64,000 bases of DNA from Variovorax sp. WS11 (GTDB lineage: Bacteria; Pseudomonadota; Gammaproteobacteria; Burkholderiales; Burkholderiaceae_C): assembly GCF_010499245.1 (NCBI RefSeq), contig NZ_JAAGOW010000005.1, positions 310,001 to 374,000 of the forward strand, written 5' to 3'. The position numbers and the translations under genes were made by a program. Positions 51,927 to 62,920 of the stretch are shown here, piece by piece. Under the pieces are notes generated by a model that saw only the letters and a list, made by a program, of their open reading frames with translations, had not been told where the DNA came from and searched no databases. Positions within the stretch are counted from its first letter, which is position 1. Each line of letters begins with the position of its first letter.

Positions 51927-52580
51927 TCATCGCTTCGCCGCGCCGCCCTGCTTCAAGGCGTCCGACATGCCGATGAGCACGCCGCTCACCAGCGTCGAGT
52001 AGCTGTCGATCAGCGCCTGCGAGGCGCGCAGGCCCATCGCGCGGCCGTCGCGCAGGCTCTTCTGCGTGTCTTCCACGAGCTGCTCGAGCGCCGCGGTGGC
52101 GCTCGAGCCGGTGCCGGTACGCTTGCCCTGCATCGCCTGGAAGACGCCGCTCCACGGACCGTCGGCCGGCGCCGCCTTGCGCACGCTGGCGAACAGCGTC
52201 TCCTCCATCTTCTCGATGTCGGCGAGCGCCTTCTTGAGCTGCGTCTCGCGCAGGCTCGCGCCCTGGTCGACCAGCTGCTGCAGCGCGCGCTGGTTGGCCA
52301 GCACCGCCTGCTCCATCGCCCCGTCCATGCCGGCAAAGGCCTTCGCGAGCAGCGCCTCCACATCGGGCGCGGGCAGCTTGCTGCCGGCCGCGCCGGCCGA
52401 GGCCGCCTTGGTGACCGTGCCCAGCACCTGCCGGATGTTCGCGAGCGTGAGCTCGCGGCCCTGCAGCGCCTTGAGCGTGGCCTCGTGCACCGCCTTGCGC
52501 ACGGTCTCGCCCTGCTTGGCGGAGGCCTGCTCGAACTTGTTGATCAGCGCGGCCTGATCGATGCCATTCTTGAGGATCAT
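51927..52580 (-). CDS. Helical PHB-cluster protein (DUF6781-like), 217 aa
   Basis: It is almost entirely alpha-helical with heptad-like segments (IDQAALINKFEQASAKQGETV, ELTLANIRQVLG, AMEQAVLANQRALQQLVDQG, LKKALADIEKMEETLF). It has no signal peptide. It follows phaB by 10 bases in the PHB operon, a position usual for this family in Comamonadaceae (recollection), suggesting a phasin-like or granule-associated role. ATG 52580 (MILKNGID) is preferred within a frame open to 52613. Function is inferred from context only. Confidence 0.7.
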   Translation of the reverse strand: MILKNGIDQAALINKFEQASAKQGETVRKAVHEATLKALQGRELTLANIRQVLGTVTKAASAGAAGSKLPAPDVEALLAKAFAGMDGAMEQAVLANQRALQQLVDQGASLRETQLKKALADIEKMEETLFASVRKAAPADGPWSGVFQAMQGKRTGTGSSATAALEQLVEDTQKSLRDGRAMGLRASQALIDSYSTLVSGVLIGMSDALKQGGAAKR

Positions 52581-52590
52581 GGTCGTCGGC

Positions 52591-53343
52591 TCATTGCATG
52601 TGCTGGCCGCCATTGATGGCGATGTTGGCGCCGGTCACGAACGCCGCCTCTTCCGAGGCGAGGTAGATGATCAGGCCCGCCACTTCCTCCGGCTTGCCCA
52701 GGCGGCCGACGGGGATGTGCGGCAGGATCTTGCTGTCGAGCACCTCCTTCGGAATGGCCGTGACCATCTTCGTGCCGATGTAGCCCGGCGATATGGTGTT
52801 CACGGTGACGCCCTTCTTGGCCACCTCCAGCGCCAGCGCCTTGGTGAAGCCATGCACGCCGGCCTTGGCCGCCGAGTAGTTGGTCTGGCCGAAGGCGCCC
52901 TTCGAGCCGTTCACCGACGACACGTTGATGATGCGGCCCCAGCCGCGGTCCACCATGCCGTCGGCCACCTGCTTGCTCATGTTGAACAGGCTGTCGAGGT
53001 TGGTGCGCAGCACGGCGTCCCAGTTGACGCGGTCCATCTTCTTGAAGGTCATGTCGCGCGTGATGCCGGCATTGTTGACCAGCACGTCGACCGGTCCCAG
53101 CCGCTCCTGCACCTGCGACACGGCGCTCGCGCACGAGTCGTAGTCCGCCACGTCGCAGGGCACGGCCAGGATCTCGTAGCCGCGCTGCGCCATCTGCGCC
53201 ACCCAGTCGGCATGCGACTTGTTGCCCGGCGAATAGGTCACTGCGAGCTTGTAGCCCGCATCGACCATCTTGGTGGAGATCGTCTCGCCCAGGCCGCCCA
53301 TGCCGCCGGTGACCAGGACCACTTTTTGCTGCTTCTCGCTCAT
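52591..53343 (-). CDS. phaB: Acetoacetyl-CoA reductase, 250 aa
   Basis: It is an SDR of the PhbB subgroup: VVLVTGGMGGLGETISTK, NNAGITRDMTFKKMDRVNW, NVSSVNGSKGAFGQTNYSAAKAG, SPGYIGTKMV and the tail GANIAINGGQHM. It makes (R)-3-hydroxybutyryl-CoA with NADPH, the monomer step of poly-3-hydroxybutyrate. ATG 53343 has AGGAG upstream; it lies 40 bases after phaA. A standard-length, apparently intact enzyme. Confidence 0.95.
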   Translation of the reverse strand: MSEKQQKVVLVTGGMGGLGETISTKMVDAGYKLAVTYSPGNKSHADWVAQMAQRGYEILAVPCDVADYDSCASAVSQVQERLGPVDVLVNNAGITRDMTFKKMDRVNWDAVLRTNLDSLFNMSKQVADGMVDRGWGRIINVSSVNGSKGAFGQTNYSAAKAGVHGFTKALALEVAKKGVTVNTISPGYIGTKMVTAIPKEVLDSKILPHIPVGRLGKPEEVAGLIIYLASEEAAFVTGANIAINGGQHMQ

Positions 53344-53383
53344 CTGCTTTCTCCTAGGTGCGTTGTGTGACAAAGAAATCGTT

Positions 53384-54568
53384 TCAGGCGCGTTCGACGG
53401 CCAGCGCCACGCCCATGCCGCCGCCGATGCACAGCGACGCCAGGCCCTTGTTGGCGCCGCGGCGGCGCATCTCGTGCAGCAGCGTCACCAGCACGCGGCA
53501 GCCCGAGGCGCCGATCGGGTGGCCGATGGCGATGGCGCCGCCGTTGACGTTGATGCGGCTGGTGTCCCAGTCCATCTCGCGGTTGACCGCGCAGGCCTGT
53601 GCCGCGAAGGCCTCGTTGATCTCCATCAGGTCGAGGTCCTGCGCCTTCCAGCCGGCCTTCTTCAGCGCCAGCTGCGAGGCGGGCACTGGGCCCATGCCCA
53701 TGAGCGACGGGTCCAGCCCGGCACTCGCATAGGCGCGGATCACCGCCAGCGGCTGCAGGCCGAGCGCGGCCGCGCGCGAAGCCGACATCACCAGCACCGC
53801 GGCCGCGCCGTCGTTCAGGCCCGAGGCATTGCCGGCGGTGACCGAACCGGTCTTGTCGAAGGCAGGGCGCAGGCCGGCGAGCGCATCGGCGTTGGTCTTG
53901 CGGTTCACGAACTCGTCGGCGGCAAAGACGATCGGGTCGCCCTTCTTCTGCGCAATGCCGAAGGGCAGGATCTCGTCGTCGAAGCGCCCCGCGTCCTGCG
54001 CGGCGGCGGCCTTCTGCTGCGAGGCGAGTGCGAGCGCGTCCTGCATCTCGCGGGTGATGCCGTATTTCTTCGCCACGTTCTCGGCCGTGGTGCCCATGTG
54101 GTACTGGTTGTAGACGTCCCACAGGCCGTCGACGATCATGGTGTCGACCAGCTTCCAGTCGCCCATGCGCTGGCCGTTGCGCGAGTTGGGCAGCACGTGC
54201 GGCGCGGCGCTCATGTTCTCCTGGCCGCCGGCCACCACGATCTCGGCGTCGCCGCACTTCACGGCCTGCGCCGCCAGCATCACGGCCTTCAGGCCCGAAC
54301 CGCAGACCTTGTTGATGGTGAGGCCCGGCACACCGATCGGCAGCCCCGCCTTGATGACCGTCTGCCGCGCCGGGTTCTGGCCCGAGCCGGCCGCGAGCAC
54401 CTGGCCGATGATCACCTCGGACACCGCATCGCCCGGCACGCCGGCCTTGGCGAGCAGGCCCTTCACCACGTGCGCACCCAGGTCGGGGGCGGCCGTGCCG
54501 GCGAGCGCGCCGCCGAACTTGCCGACCGCGGTGCGTTGCGCGGCCACGATCACGATATCGTCTGACAT
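53384..54568 (-). CDS. phaA: Acetyl-CoA acetyltransferase (beta-ketothiolase), 394 aa
   Basis: It has the thiolase nucleophile Cys in NKVCGSGLKAVMLA near residue 90, GGQENMS, NGGAIAIGHPIGASGCRV near 350 and the closing CIGGGMGVAL with the second active Cys. It condenses two acetyl-CoA to acetoacetyl-CoA for PHB synthesis. It lies between phaC (50 bases) and phaB, the usual phaCAB order. Confidence 0.95.
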   Translation of the reverse strand: MSDDIVIVAAQRTAVGKFGGALAGTAAPDLGAHVVKGLLAKAGVPGDAVSEVIIGQVLAAGSGQNPARQTVIKAGLPIGVPGLTINKVCGSGLKAVMLAAQAVKCGDAEIVVAGGQENMSAAPHVLPNSRNGQRMGDWKLVDTMIVDGLWDVYNQYHMGTTAENVAKKYGITREMQDALALASQQKAAAAQDAGRFDDEILPFGIAQKKGDPIVFAADEFVNRKTNADALAGLRPAFDKTGSVTAGNASGLNDGAAAVLVMSASRAAALGLQPLAVIRAYASAGLDPSLMGMGPVPASQLALKKAGWKAQDLDLMEINEAFAAQACAVNREMDWDTSRINVNGGAIAIGHPIGASGCRVLVTLLHEMRRRGANKGLASLCIGGGMGVALAVERA

Positions 54569-54618
54569 GAAAATCTCCTTGGGGGTTGACGTGAAGGGAA
54601 TGGCGGTGGCCCGATGCC

Positions 54619-56091
54619 TCAGCCCGCCTTGGCTTTGACATAGCGCCCGGGCGCGGGCTCGATGACGGGAAACTCGGCGCTGCCCAATGCGCTGCGTGCG
54701 GCGACCTTCGCGCCGGCATGCGTGGCGAGCCAGTCGCTCCATCCAGGCCACCAGCTGCCGTCGATGCTTTGCGCGCCGTCCAGCCAGGCGCCGGCATCGG
54801 CGGCGAGATCGCCGACCCAGTGGTTGCGCTTTTTCTTCGCGGGCGGGTTGATCACGCCCGCGATGTGGCCGCTGGCGCCGAGCACGAAGCGGGTCTCCCC
54901 GCCGAGCAGCCGGGTGCCGGCGTAGGCGGTCTTCCACGGCACGATGTGGTCCTCGCGCGAGGCGTAGACGAAGGCCGGCGCGTCGATGCGCGACAGATCC
55001 ACCGGCACGCCGCACTGCACCGTGCCGCCCGGCTCGCGCAGCTTGTTCTCCAGGTAGGTGTTGCGCAGGTACCAGCAGTACATCGGCCCCGGCAGGTTGG
55101 TGTCGTCGCCGTTCCAGTACAGCAGGTCGAAGGCCGCCGGCGCCTTGCCCTTGAGGTAGCCGTTGATCACGTAGGGCCAGATCAAGTCGTTGGCGCGCAG
55201 CGCGGCGAACACGGTCGCGAGCTCGCGGCCCTTGAGCAGGCCGCCGCGGCCGATGGTCGCTTCGCGCGTGGCCACCATGGCTTCGTCCACCATCAGGCCC
55301 AGTTCGCCCGTGTCGGAGAAGTCGAGCATCGCCGTGAGCAGCGTGACGCTGGCGGCCGGCTTCTCGCCGCGCGCGGCCGCGACGGCAAGCGCGCTGGCGA
55401 GCAGCGTGCCGCCGATGCAGAAGCCCAGCGTGCTGACCTGCTCGGCGCGGGCGATGCTGCGCGCGACCTCGAGCGCGCGCAGCACGCCTTGCTCGACGTA
55501 GTCGTCCCATCCCAGATCGCCCTGCTCGGCCGAGACATTGCGCCAGGACACGAGGAAGACGGTGTGGCCTTGCGCCACCGCATGGGCCACCAGCGAGTTC
55601 GCCGGCTGCAGGTCGAGGATGTAGAACTTGTTGATGCACGGCGGCACGATGACCAGCGGACGCTTATGCACCTTCGCCGTGGAAGGCGTGTACTGCACCA
55701 GCTGCATCAGCTCGTTCTCGAACACCACGCTGCCGGGGCTGGTCGCGACGTTGCGACCGACCTCGAAGGCCGCGTCGTCCGACATCGAGATGCGGCCCTT
55801 CGCCACGTCAGCGAGGAAGAGGCACGCGCCTTCGACCAGGCTTGCGCCGCCGGAGTCGAGCGCGGCCTGCATCGCCTCGGGGTTGGTGGCGAGGCTGTTG
55901 GCCGGGTTCATCGCATCGACCACCTGGCGCAGCGCGAAGTCCATCTGTGCCTTGCCGCGTGCGTCGAACGGCACCGTCTCCAGCGCGCTGCGCATCCAGG
56001 CGCCAAACTGCAGATGGCCTTGCGACAGGCCCTGCTGCCAGGCCTGCAGCCACGAGCTTGGGTCGAAATCGGGAGAGGAAGATGGGGTCAT
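54619..56091 (-). CDS. phaC: Class I PHA synthase with a short N-terminal domain, 490 aa
   Basis: It is an alpha/beta-hydrolase PHA synthase with catalytic triad C225 (GFCIGGTL), D381 (REDHIVPW) and H409 (GASGHIAGV). The C-D and D-H spacings (156 and 28) match the C. necator enzyme (161 and 28; C319, D480, H508), but the region before the nucleophile is about 94 residues shorter. The usual segment between the N-terminal helix and the PHA-synthase N domain appears missing; FGAWMRSALETVPFDARGKA follows directly. It polymerises (R)-3-hydroxyacyl-CoA on granules. Activity is plausible but not certain. Confidence 0.9.
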   Translation of the reverse strand: MTPSSSPDFDPSSWLQAWQQGLSQGHLQFGAWMRSALETVPFDARGKAQMDFALRQVVDAMNPANSLATNPEAMQAALDSGGASLVEGACLFLADVAKGRISMSDDAAFEVGRNVATSPGSVVFENELMQLVQYTPSTAKVHKRPLVIVPPCINKFYILDLQPANSLVAHAVAQGHTVFLVSWRNVSAEQGDLGWDDYVEQGVLRALEVARSIARAEQVSTLGFCIGGTLLASALAVAAARGEKPAASVTLLTAMLDFSDTGELGLMVDEAMVATREATIGRGGLLKGRELATVFAALRANDLIWPYVINGYLKGKAPAAFDLLYWNGDDTNLPGPMYCWYLRNTYLENKLREPGGTVQCGVPVDLSRIDAPAFVYASREDHIVPWKTAYAGTRLLGGETRFVLGASGHIAGVINPPAKKKRNHWVGDLAADAGAWLDGAQSIDGSWWPGWSDWLATHAGAKVAARSALGSAEFPVIEPAPGRYVKAKAG

Positions 56092-56103
56092 GGGCTTGGC
56101 TGC

Positions 56104-57438
56104 TCAATGCAGCTTGACATGAGGTTCGGTGCGCCGCGTGATGAGGCGCGCGAGCGTGTCGAGCGAGACCTTGACGACGCCGTGCAGCGCCAGCTCGTGC
56201 ATCTTGTAGAGCGACATGTACATGAGGCGGGCGAACAGCCCTTCGATCATCAGGCTGCCGCCGATCAGGCCGCCCATCATGTTGCCCACGGTGCTGAACT
56301 CGCCGAGCGACACGAGCGAGCCGAAGTCGCGGTAGCGGTAGGGCTTGAGCGCCTTGCCGCCCAAGCGCCGGCGGATCTGCGCGGCGACGTGCGAGGCCTG
56401 CTGGTGCGCCGCCTGCGCGCGCGGCGGCACCAGGCCGCCCTTGCCGCCGTTGGCCTCGGGCCACTCGCAGGCCGCGCAGTCGCCGATGGCGAAGATGTGG
56501 GCGTCGCGCGTGGTCTGCAGGGTCGGCAGCACCGCGAGCTGGTTGCTGCGGTTAGTCTCCAGCCCCGCGATGTCCTTCATCAAGTCGGCCGCCTTCACGC
56601 CCGCGGCCCACACCACCAGCTCGGCCGGCAGCGTGCGCCCGTCGGCCAGGCGCACGCCCTCGGGCAGCACCTCGGCCACCTTGGCGGAGGTGTGCACGTC
56701 CACGCCCAGCTTGCGCAGCAGCGCCTCGGTGGCGGCCGACATGCGCGGCGGCAGCGCGGGCAGCACGCGGTCGGCGGCCTCGATCACGCTGACCTGGATG
56801 TCCTTCTCGGCGTCGACGCGGTCCAGCCCGTAGGCGATGACTTCGCGCGTGGTGCGATGCAGCTCGGCCGCCAGCTCCACCCCGGTCGCGCCCGCGCCGA
56901 TGATTGCCACGTGCAGCTGCTCGGGCCGCAGCGGCGTGGTCTGAGCATGCGCTCGGATGCAGGCGTTGACCATGCGCAGGTGGAAGCGCTGCGCATCCGC
57001 CTTCGACTCGAGCCGCAGCGCATGCTCGCGCACGCCGGGCGTGCCGAAGTCGTTGCTCAGGCTGCCGATGGCGACCACCAGCGTGTCGTAGGCGAAGGCC
57101 CGTTCGGGCGTGACCAGCCGGCCTTCGTCGTCCAGGTAGGGCGCCACCTGCACCTCGCGGCGCTCGCGGTCGATGCCCGTGAGCTCGCCGAGCCGGAAGC
57201 GGAAGCGGTGCCAGTGCGCCTGCGCGAGGTAGTCGACCTCGTGCGCGCTCATGTCCATGCTGCCCGCGGCGATCTCGTGCAGCTTGGGCTTCCACACGTG
57301 GGTGCGGTGCTTGTCGACCAGCGTGATGTCCGCCATGCCGCGCTTGCCCAGCGTATCGCCGAGGCGCGTGGCCAGCTCCAGCCCGCCGGCGCCGCCGCCG
57401 ACGATGACGACGCGGTGCCTCTGTACGGGGTTGTTCAT
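56104..57438 (-). CDS. ndh: Type II NADH dehydrogenase (NDH-2)-like flavoprotein, 444 aa
   Basis: The FAD fold VVIVGGGAGGLELATRLGD (residues 9-27) and THVWKPKLHEIAAG lead to an NAD fold VAIIGAGATGVELAAELHR near 175. IFAIGDCAACEW near 315 and C-terminal amphipathic segments that anchor to the membrane (GLIGGSLMIEGLFARLMYMSLYKMH) follow. NDH-2 passes electrons from NADH to quinone without proton pumping. It lies 12 bases after phaC's upstream region and 32 bases after dctA, all on the minus strand. Sulfide:quinone reductase is a less likely alternative. Confidence 0.88.
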   Translation of the reverse strand: MNNPVQRHRVVIVGGGAGGLELATRLGDTLGKRGMADITLVDKHRTHVWKPKLHEIAAGSMDMSAHEVDYLAQAHWHRFRFRLGELTGIDRERREVQVAPYLDDEGRLVTPERAFAYDTLVVAIGSLSNDFGTPGVREHALRLESKADAQRFHLRMVNACIRAHAQTTPLRPEQLHVAIIGAGATGVELAAELHRTTREVIAYGLDRVDAEKDIQVSVIEAADRVLPALPPRMSAATEALLRKLGVDVHTSAKVAEVLPEGVRLADGRTLPAELVVWAAGVKAADLMKDIAGLETNRSNQLAVLPTLQTTRDAHIFAIGDCAACEWPEANGGKGGLVPPRAQAAHQQASHVAAQIRRRLGGKALKPYRYRDFGSLVSLGEFSTVGNMMGGLIGGSLMIEGLFARLMYMSLYKMHELALHGVVKVSLDTLARLITRRTEPHVKLH

Positions 57439-57470
57439 GGTCGGCTGCTCCGTACAAGCATGCGATCGCT

Positions 57471-58814
57471 TCAGCGCGCCTGGGCCACGGGCATGTGGGT
57501 CTCGACCTGGTCGAGCACCGCCTCGGGCGCGTCGGCCTCGGCCGGCGTCTCGTTGTCCAGGATGCGCTTCATGCGTTCGGTGTCCAGGTCCTTGGTCCAC
57601 TTGGCCACCACGACCGTGGCGACGCCGTTGCCGATCAGGTTGGTCAGAGCGCGCGCCTCCGACATGAAGCGGTCGATGCCCAGGATCAGCGCCAGGCCCG
57701 CCACCGGCACGTGCCCCACGGCCGACAGGGTGGCGGCCAGCACGATGAAGCCGCTGCCGGTCACGCCGGCTGCACCCTTGGAGGTCAGCAGCAGCACCAG
57801 CAGCAGGGTGATCTGCTGCGTCACGGTCATGTCGGTGTTGGTGGCCTGCGCGATGAACACGGCCGCCATCGTCAGGTAGATCGAGGTGCCGTCGAGGTTG
57901 AACGAGTAGCCGGTCGGGATGACCAGGCCGACCACCGACTTCTTGGCGCCCAGATTCTCGAGCTTGGCCATCATGCGCGGCAGCACCGATTCGCTCGAGG
58001 AGGTGCCCAGCACGATCAGCAGCTCTTCCTTGATGTACTTGATGAACTTCCAGATGCTGAAGCCATGCGCCCGCGCGATGCCGCCGAGAATGACGAAGAT
58101 GAAGAGCAGGCAGGTGGCGTAGAAGGTCGCCATCAGCTGGCCGAGCTGCAGCAGCGAGCCGACGCCGTACTTGCCGATGGTGAACGCCATCGCACCGAAC
58201 GCGCCGATCGGTGCCACCTTCATGATGTAGCCGACGATGACGAACAGCACGTGAGAGAACTTCTCGATGAAGTCGAACACCATCGTGCCGCGCCCGCCGA
58301 ACTTGTGCAGCGCGAAGCCGAACATCACGGCGAACAGCAGCACCTGCAGGATCTCGCCCTTGGCGAAGGCATCGACCACCGTGCTCGGGATCACATGCAG
58401 CAGGAAGTCGACCGTGCCTTGCATCTGCCCCGGCGCCGTATAGGCGGCGATCGCCTTGGTGTCGAGCTGGCTCACGTCGATGTTCATGCCGGCGCCCGGC
58501 CGCACGATGTTGATGATGACCAGGCCCACGATCAGCGCGATGGTGCTGACGATCTCGAAGTACAGGAGCGCCAGGCCGCCGGTCTTGCCGACCTTCTTCA
58601 TGTCTTCCATGCCGGCGATGCCGACCACCACCGTGCAGAAGATGATCGGCGCGATGATCATCTTGATCAGCTTGATGAAGCCGTCGCCCAGCGGCTTCAT
58701 GGCCGCGCCGGTCTGCGGGTAGAAATGGCCCAGCAGAACGCCGATGACGATCGCGGTGATGACCTGGAAGTACAGGGACTTGTAGAAGGGCTTGGATACG
58801 GGTTGGTGGTCCAC
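57471..58814 (-). CDS. dctA: C4-dicarboxylate transporter DctA, 447 aa
   Basis: It is a DAACS-family cation symporter: VLLGHFYPQTGAAMKPLGDGF, FIKLIKMIIAPIIFCTVVVG, SSSESVLPRMMAKLENLG (re-entrant serine-rich loop near 275), PTGYSFNLDGTSIYLTMAAVF and TSKGAAGVTGSGFIVLAATL near 355. It imports succinate, fumarate and malate. The gene lies 19 bases downstream of lipA; any sigma-54 promoter for DctBD control would have to lie within lipA, and none was recognised. Confidence 0.95.
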   Translation of the reverse strand: MDHQPVSKPFYKSLYFQVITAIVIGVLLGHFYPQTGAAMKPLGDGFIKLIKMIIAPIIFCTVVVGIAGMEDMKKVGKTGGLALLYFEIVSTIALIVGLVIINIVRPGAGMNIDVSQLDTKAIAAYTAPGQMQGTVDFLLHVIPSTVVDAFAKGEILQVLLFAVMFGFALHKFGGRGTMVFDFIEKFSHVLFVIVGYIMKVAPIGAFGAMAFTIGKYGVGSLLQLGQLMATFYATCLLFIFVILGGIARAHGFSIWKFIKYIKEELLIVLGTSSSESVLPRMMAKLENLGAKKSVVGLVIPTGYSFNLDGTSIYLTMAAVFIAQATNTDMTVTQQITLLLVLLLTSKGAAGVTGSGFIVLAATLSAVGHVPVAGLALILGIDRFMSEARALTNLIGNGVATVVVAKWTKDLDTERMKRILDNETPAEADAPEAVLDQVETHMPVAQAR

Positions 58815-58833
58815 GAAGGTCTCCTAGAAAATT

Positions 58834-59778
58834 TCAGACGCCGGCGGCATGCGCCTGCCGGTCGGCGTGGTAGCTCGACCGCACGAGCGGTTCGCAGGCG
58901 GCATGGGCGAAGCCCATGGCGCGCGCCTGCTGCGCGAGCGTTTCGAACTGCGCGGGGGCGACGTAGCGCTCCACCGGCAGGTTGCCGGGGCGCGGCTGCA
59001 GATACTGGCCGACGGTGAGCATGTCCACGCCATGGTGGCGCAGGTCGCGCATCACGTCGAGCACTTCGTCGTCGGTCTCGCCCAGGCCCAGCATCAGGCC
59101 GGACTTGGTGGGCACGTCGGGGCAGCGCGCGCGGAACGACTGCAGCAGTTGCAAGGAGTGCAGGTAGTCGGCGCCGGGGCGCGCCTGGCGGTACAGGCGC
59201 GGCACGGTCTCGAGGTTGTGGTTCATCACGTCCGGCGGGTCGGCGACGAGGATGTCGAGCGCAACCTCGGCGCGACCGCGGAAGTCGGGCGTGAGCACCT
59301 CGATCTGCGTGCCCGGCGACTGCGCGCGCACCGCGCGGATGCACGCCGCGAAATGCGCCGCACCGCCGTCGCGCAGGTCGTCGCGGTCGACGCTGGTGAT
59401 CACCACGTACTTCAGGCGCAGCCGTGCAACCGTCTCGGCCAGGTGCTGCGCCTCCAGCGGGTCGGGCGGCTGTGGGCGGCCATGGGCCACGTCGCAGAAG
59501 GGGCAGCGGCGCGTGCAGAGGTCACCCAGCACCATGAAGGTGGCCGTGCCCTTGCCGAAGCACTCGCCGATGTTCGGGCAGGACGCCTCTTCGCACACGG
59601 TGTGCAGGCTGGCCTCGCGCAGTGTGCGCTTCACCTCGCGAAAGCTGTCGCTTTGCAAGACGCGCACGCGGATCCAGTCGGGCTTGCGCAGGGCCGGGCC
59701 CGCCTCGGCCACGCGGATCGGTATCCGGCGCGTCTTGGCGGCCCCGCGCTGCGGGCCGTGGAGCACGGTATCGCTCAT
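58834..59778 (-). CDS. lipA: Lipoyl synthase, 314 aa
   Basis: It is a radical-SAM lipoyl synthase with the auxiliary cluster C62-C67-C73 (CEEASCPNIGEC) and the SAM cluster C88-C92-C95 (CTRRCPFC), plus TFMVLGDLCTR and VMNHNLETVPRL. It inserts two sulfurs into octanoyl groups of lipoyl domains. ATG 59778 is preferred to 59817. It stands 10 bases after maeB and 19 before dctA, away from lipB, so it may be a second, pathway-linked copy; this needs the rest of the genome. Confidence 0.95.
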   Translation of the reverse strand: MSDTVLHGPQRGAAKTRRIPIRVAEAGPALRKPDWIRVRVLQSDSFREVKRTLREASLHTVCEEASCPNIGECFGKGTATFMVLGDLCTRRCPFCDVAHGRPQPPDPLEAQHLAETVARLRLKYVVITSVDRDDLRDGGAAHFAACIRAVRAQSPGTQIEVLTPDFRGRAEVALDILVADPPDVMNHNLETVPRLYRQARPGADYLHSLQLLQSFRARCPDVPTKSGLMLGLGETDDEVLDVMRDLRHHGVDMLTVGQYLQPRPGNLPVERYVAPAQFETLAQQARAMGFAHAACEPLVRSSYHADRQAHAAGV

Positions 59779-59788
59779 GGCCGTCCCG

Positions 59789-62071
<2,283 letters not shown>

Positions 62072-62114
62072 GGGTGTTGTCTCCGTGTGTCTGTCTGTAC
62101 TGAGGGTGTCGGGA

Positions 62115-62909
62115 TCAGCGCGGGGCGAGCGCGCAGGCGTCGCCCAGCCAGCCGTGCAGGCCGCACAGCAGCGCTTCCGGTTGATCCGCGTGCACCCAGT
62201 GGCCGGCCTCGGGGACGTGCTCCAGCTGCGCGCAGGGAAACATCGCCTGGATGCGGGGATGCGAATCGGGTCGCACGTAGTCGGATTCCGCCGCCGCGAA
62301 GAACAGGGCCGGCCCGTCGTAGCGTTCGCGCAGCAACTGTTCCGGGAACCCGCAAAGGTCCGGCATGCACAAGGCCGTCGCCATCAGATTGAGCCGCCAG
62401 TCGAAGCGCTCGTTCTGGCGTCGCAGGTTCTGCATCATGAATTCCGCCGGCGCGGTGCCGCCCAGGCTGTCCATCAGCGCCTGGCTGATCCGTCGGCGGC
62501 TCGCCGCAGCAGCGGCGTCGAGGCCCCGCATCGCGGACACATGCGACGCGAACTGGTCGGAATAGCTCTCCGGCGCGATGTCGATCACCGCGACGCCTCC
62601 AATGGCCTCCGGATGGCCGAGCGCCAGGGCCATCGCGGTCTTGCCGCCCATGCTATGACCGGCCACGAAGGGCCGCTGCAGCCCCTCCCGTTCGATGAGC
62701 GCGAGCACGTCGTGCGCCATCTCGGGGTACGACATGGTCTCGGCCCACGGCGAAGCACCGTGGTTGCGGGCATCGGGCAGGTAGACCCGGTAGTCCGCGG
62801 CCAGCGATTGCGCGACATGGGTCCAGTTGCGTCCCGCGCCGAACAGGCCATGCAGGATCACGACAGGCGGCCCTTCTCCCAGCGCCTCAAAGGCAAGTTG
62901 AATAGGCAT
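62115..62909 (-). CDS. Alpha/beta hydrolase (YbfF-like esterase), 264 aa
   Basis: It has the nucleophile elbow GHSMGGKTAMALA (Ser near residue 96), the oxyanion loop VILHGLFGAGRNW, RNHGASPW, a late catalytic Asp region and His in GHWVHADQPE. This resembles the YbfF acyl-CoA esterase/thioesterase group found next to central-metabolism genes. It lies 11 bases after lpdA and 43 before maeB on the minus strand. Physiological substrate unknown. Confidence 0.87.
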   Translation of the reverse strand: MPIQLAFEALGEGPPVVILHGLFGAGRNWTHVAQSLAADYRVYLPDARNHGASPWAETMSYPEMAHDVLALIEREGLQRPFVAGHSMGGKTAMALALGHPEAIGGVAVIDIAPESYSDQFASHVSAMRGLDAAAAASRRRISQALMDSLGGTAPAEFMMQNLRRQNERFDWRLNLMATALCMPDLCGFPEQLLRERYDGPALFFAAAESDYVRPDSHPRIQAMFPCAQLEHVPEAGHWVHADQPEALLCGLHGWLGDACALAPR

Positions 62910-62920
62910 GGCAGCGCGTC

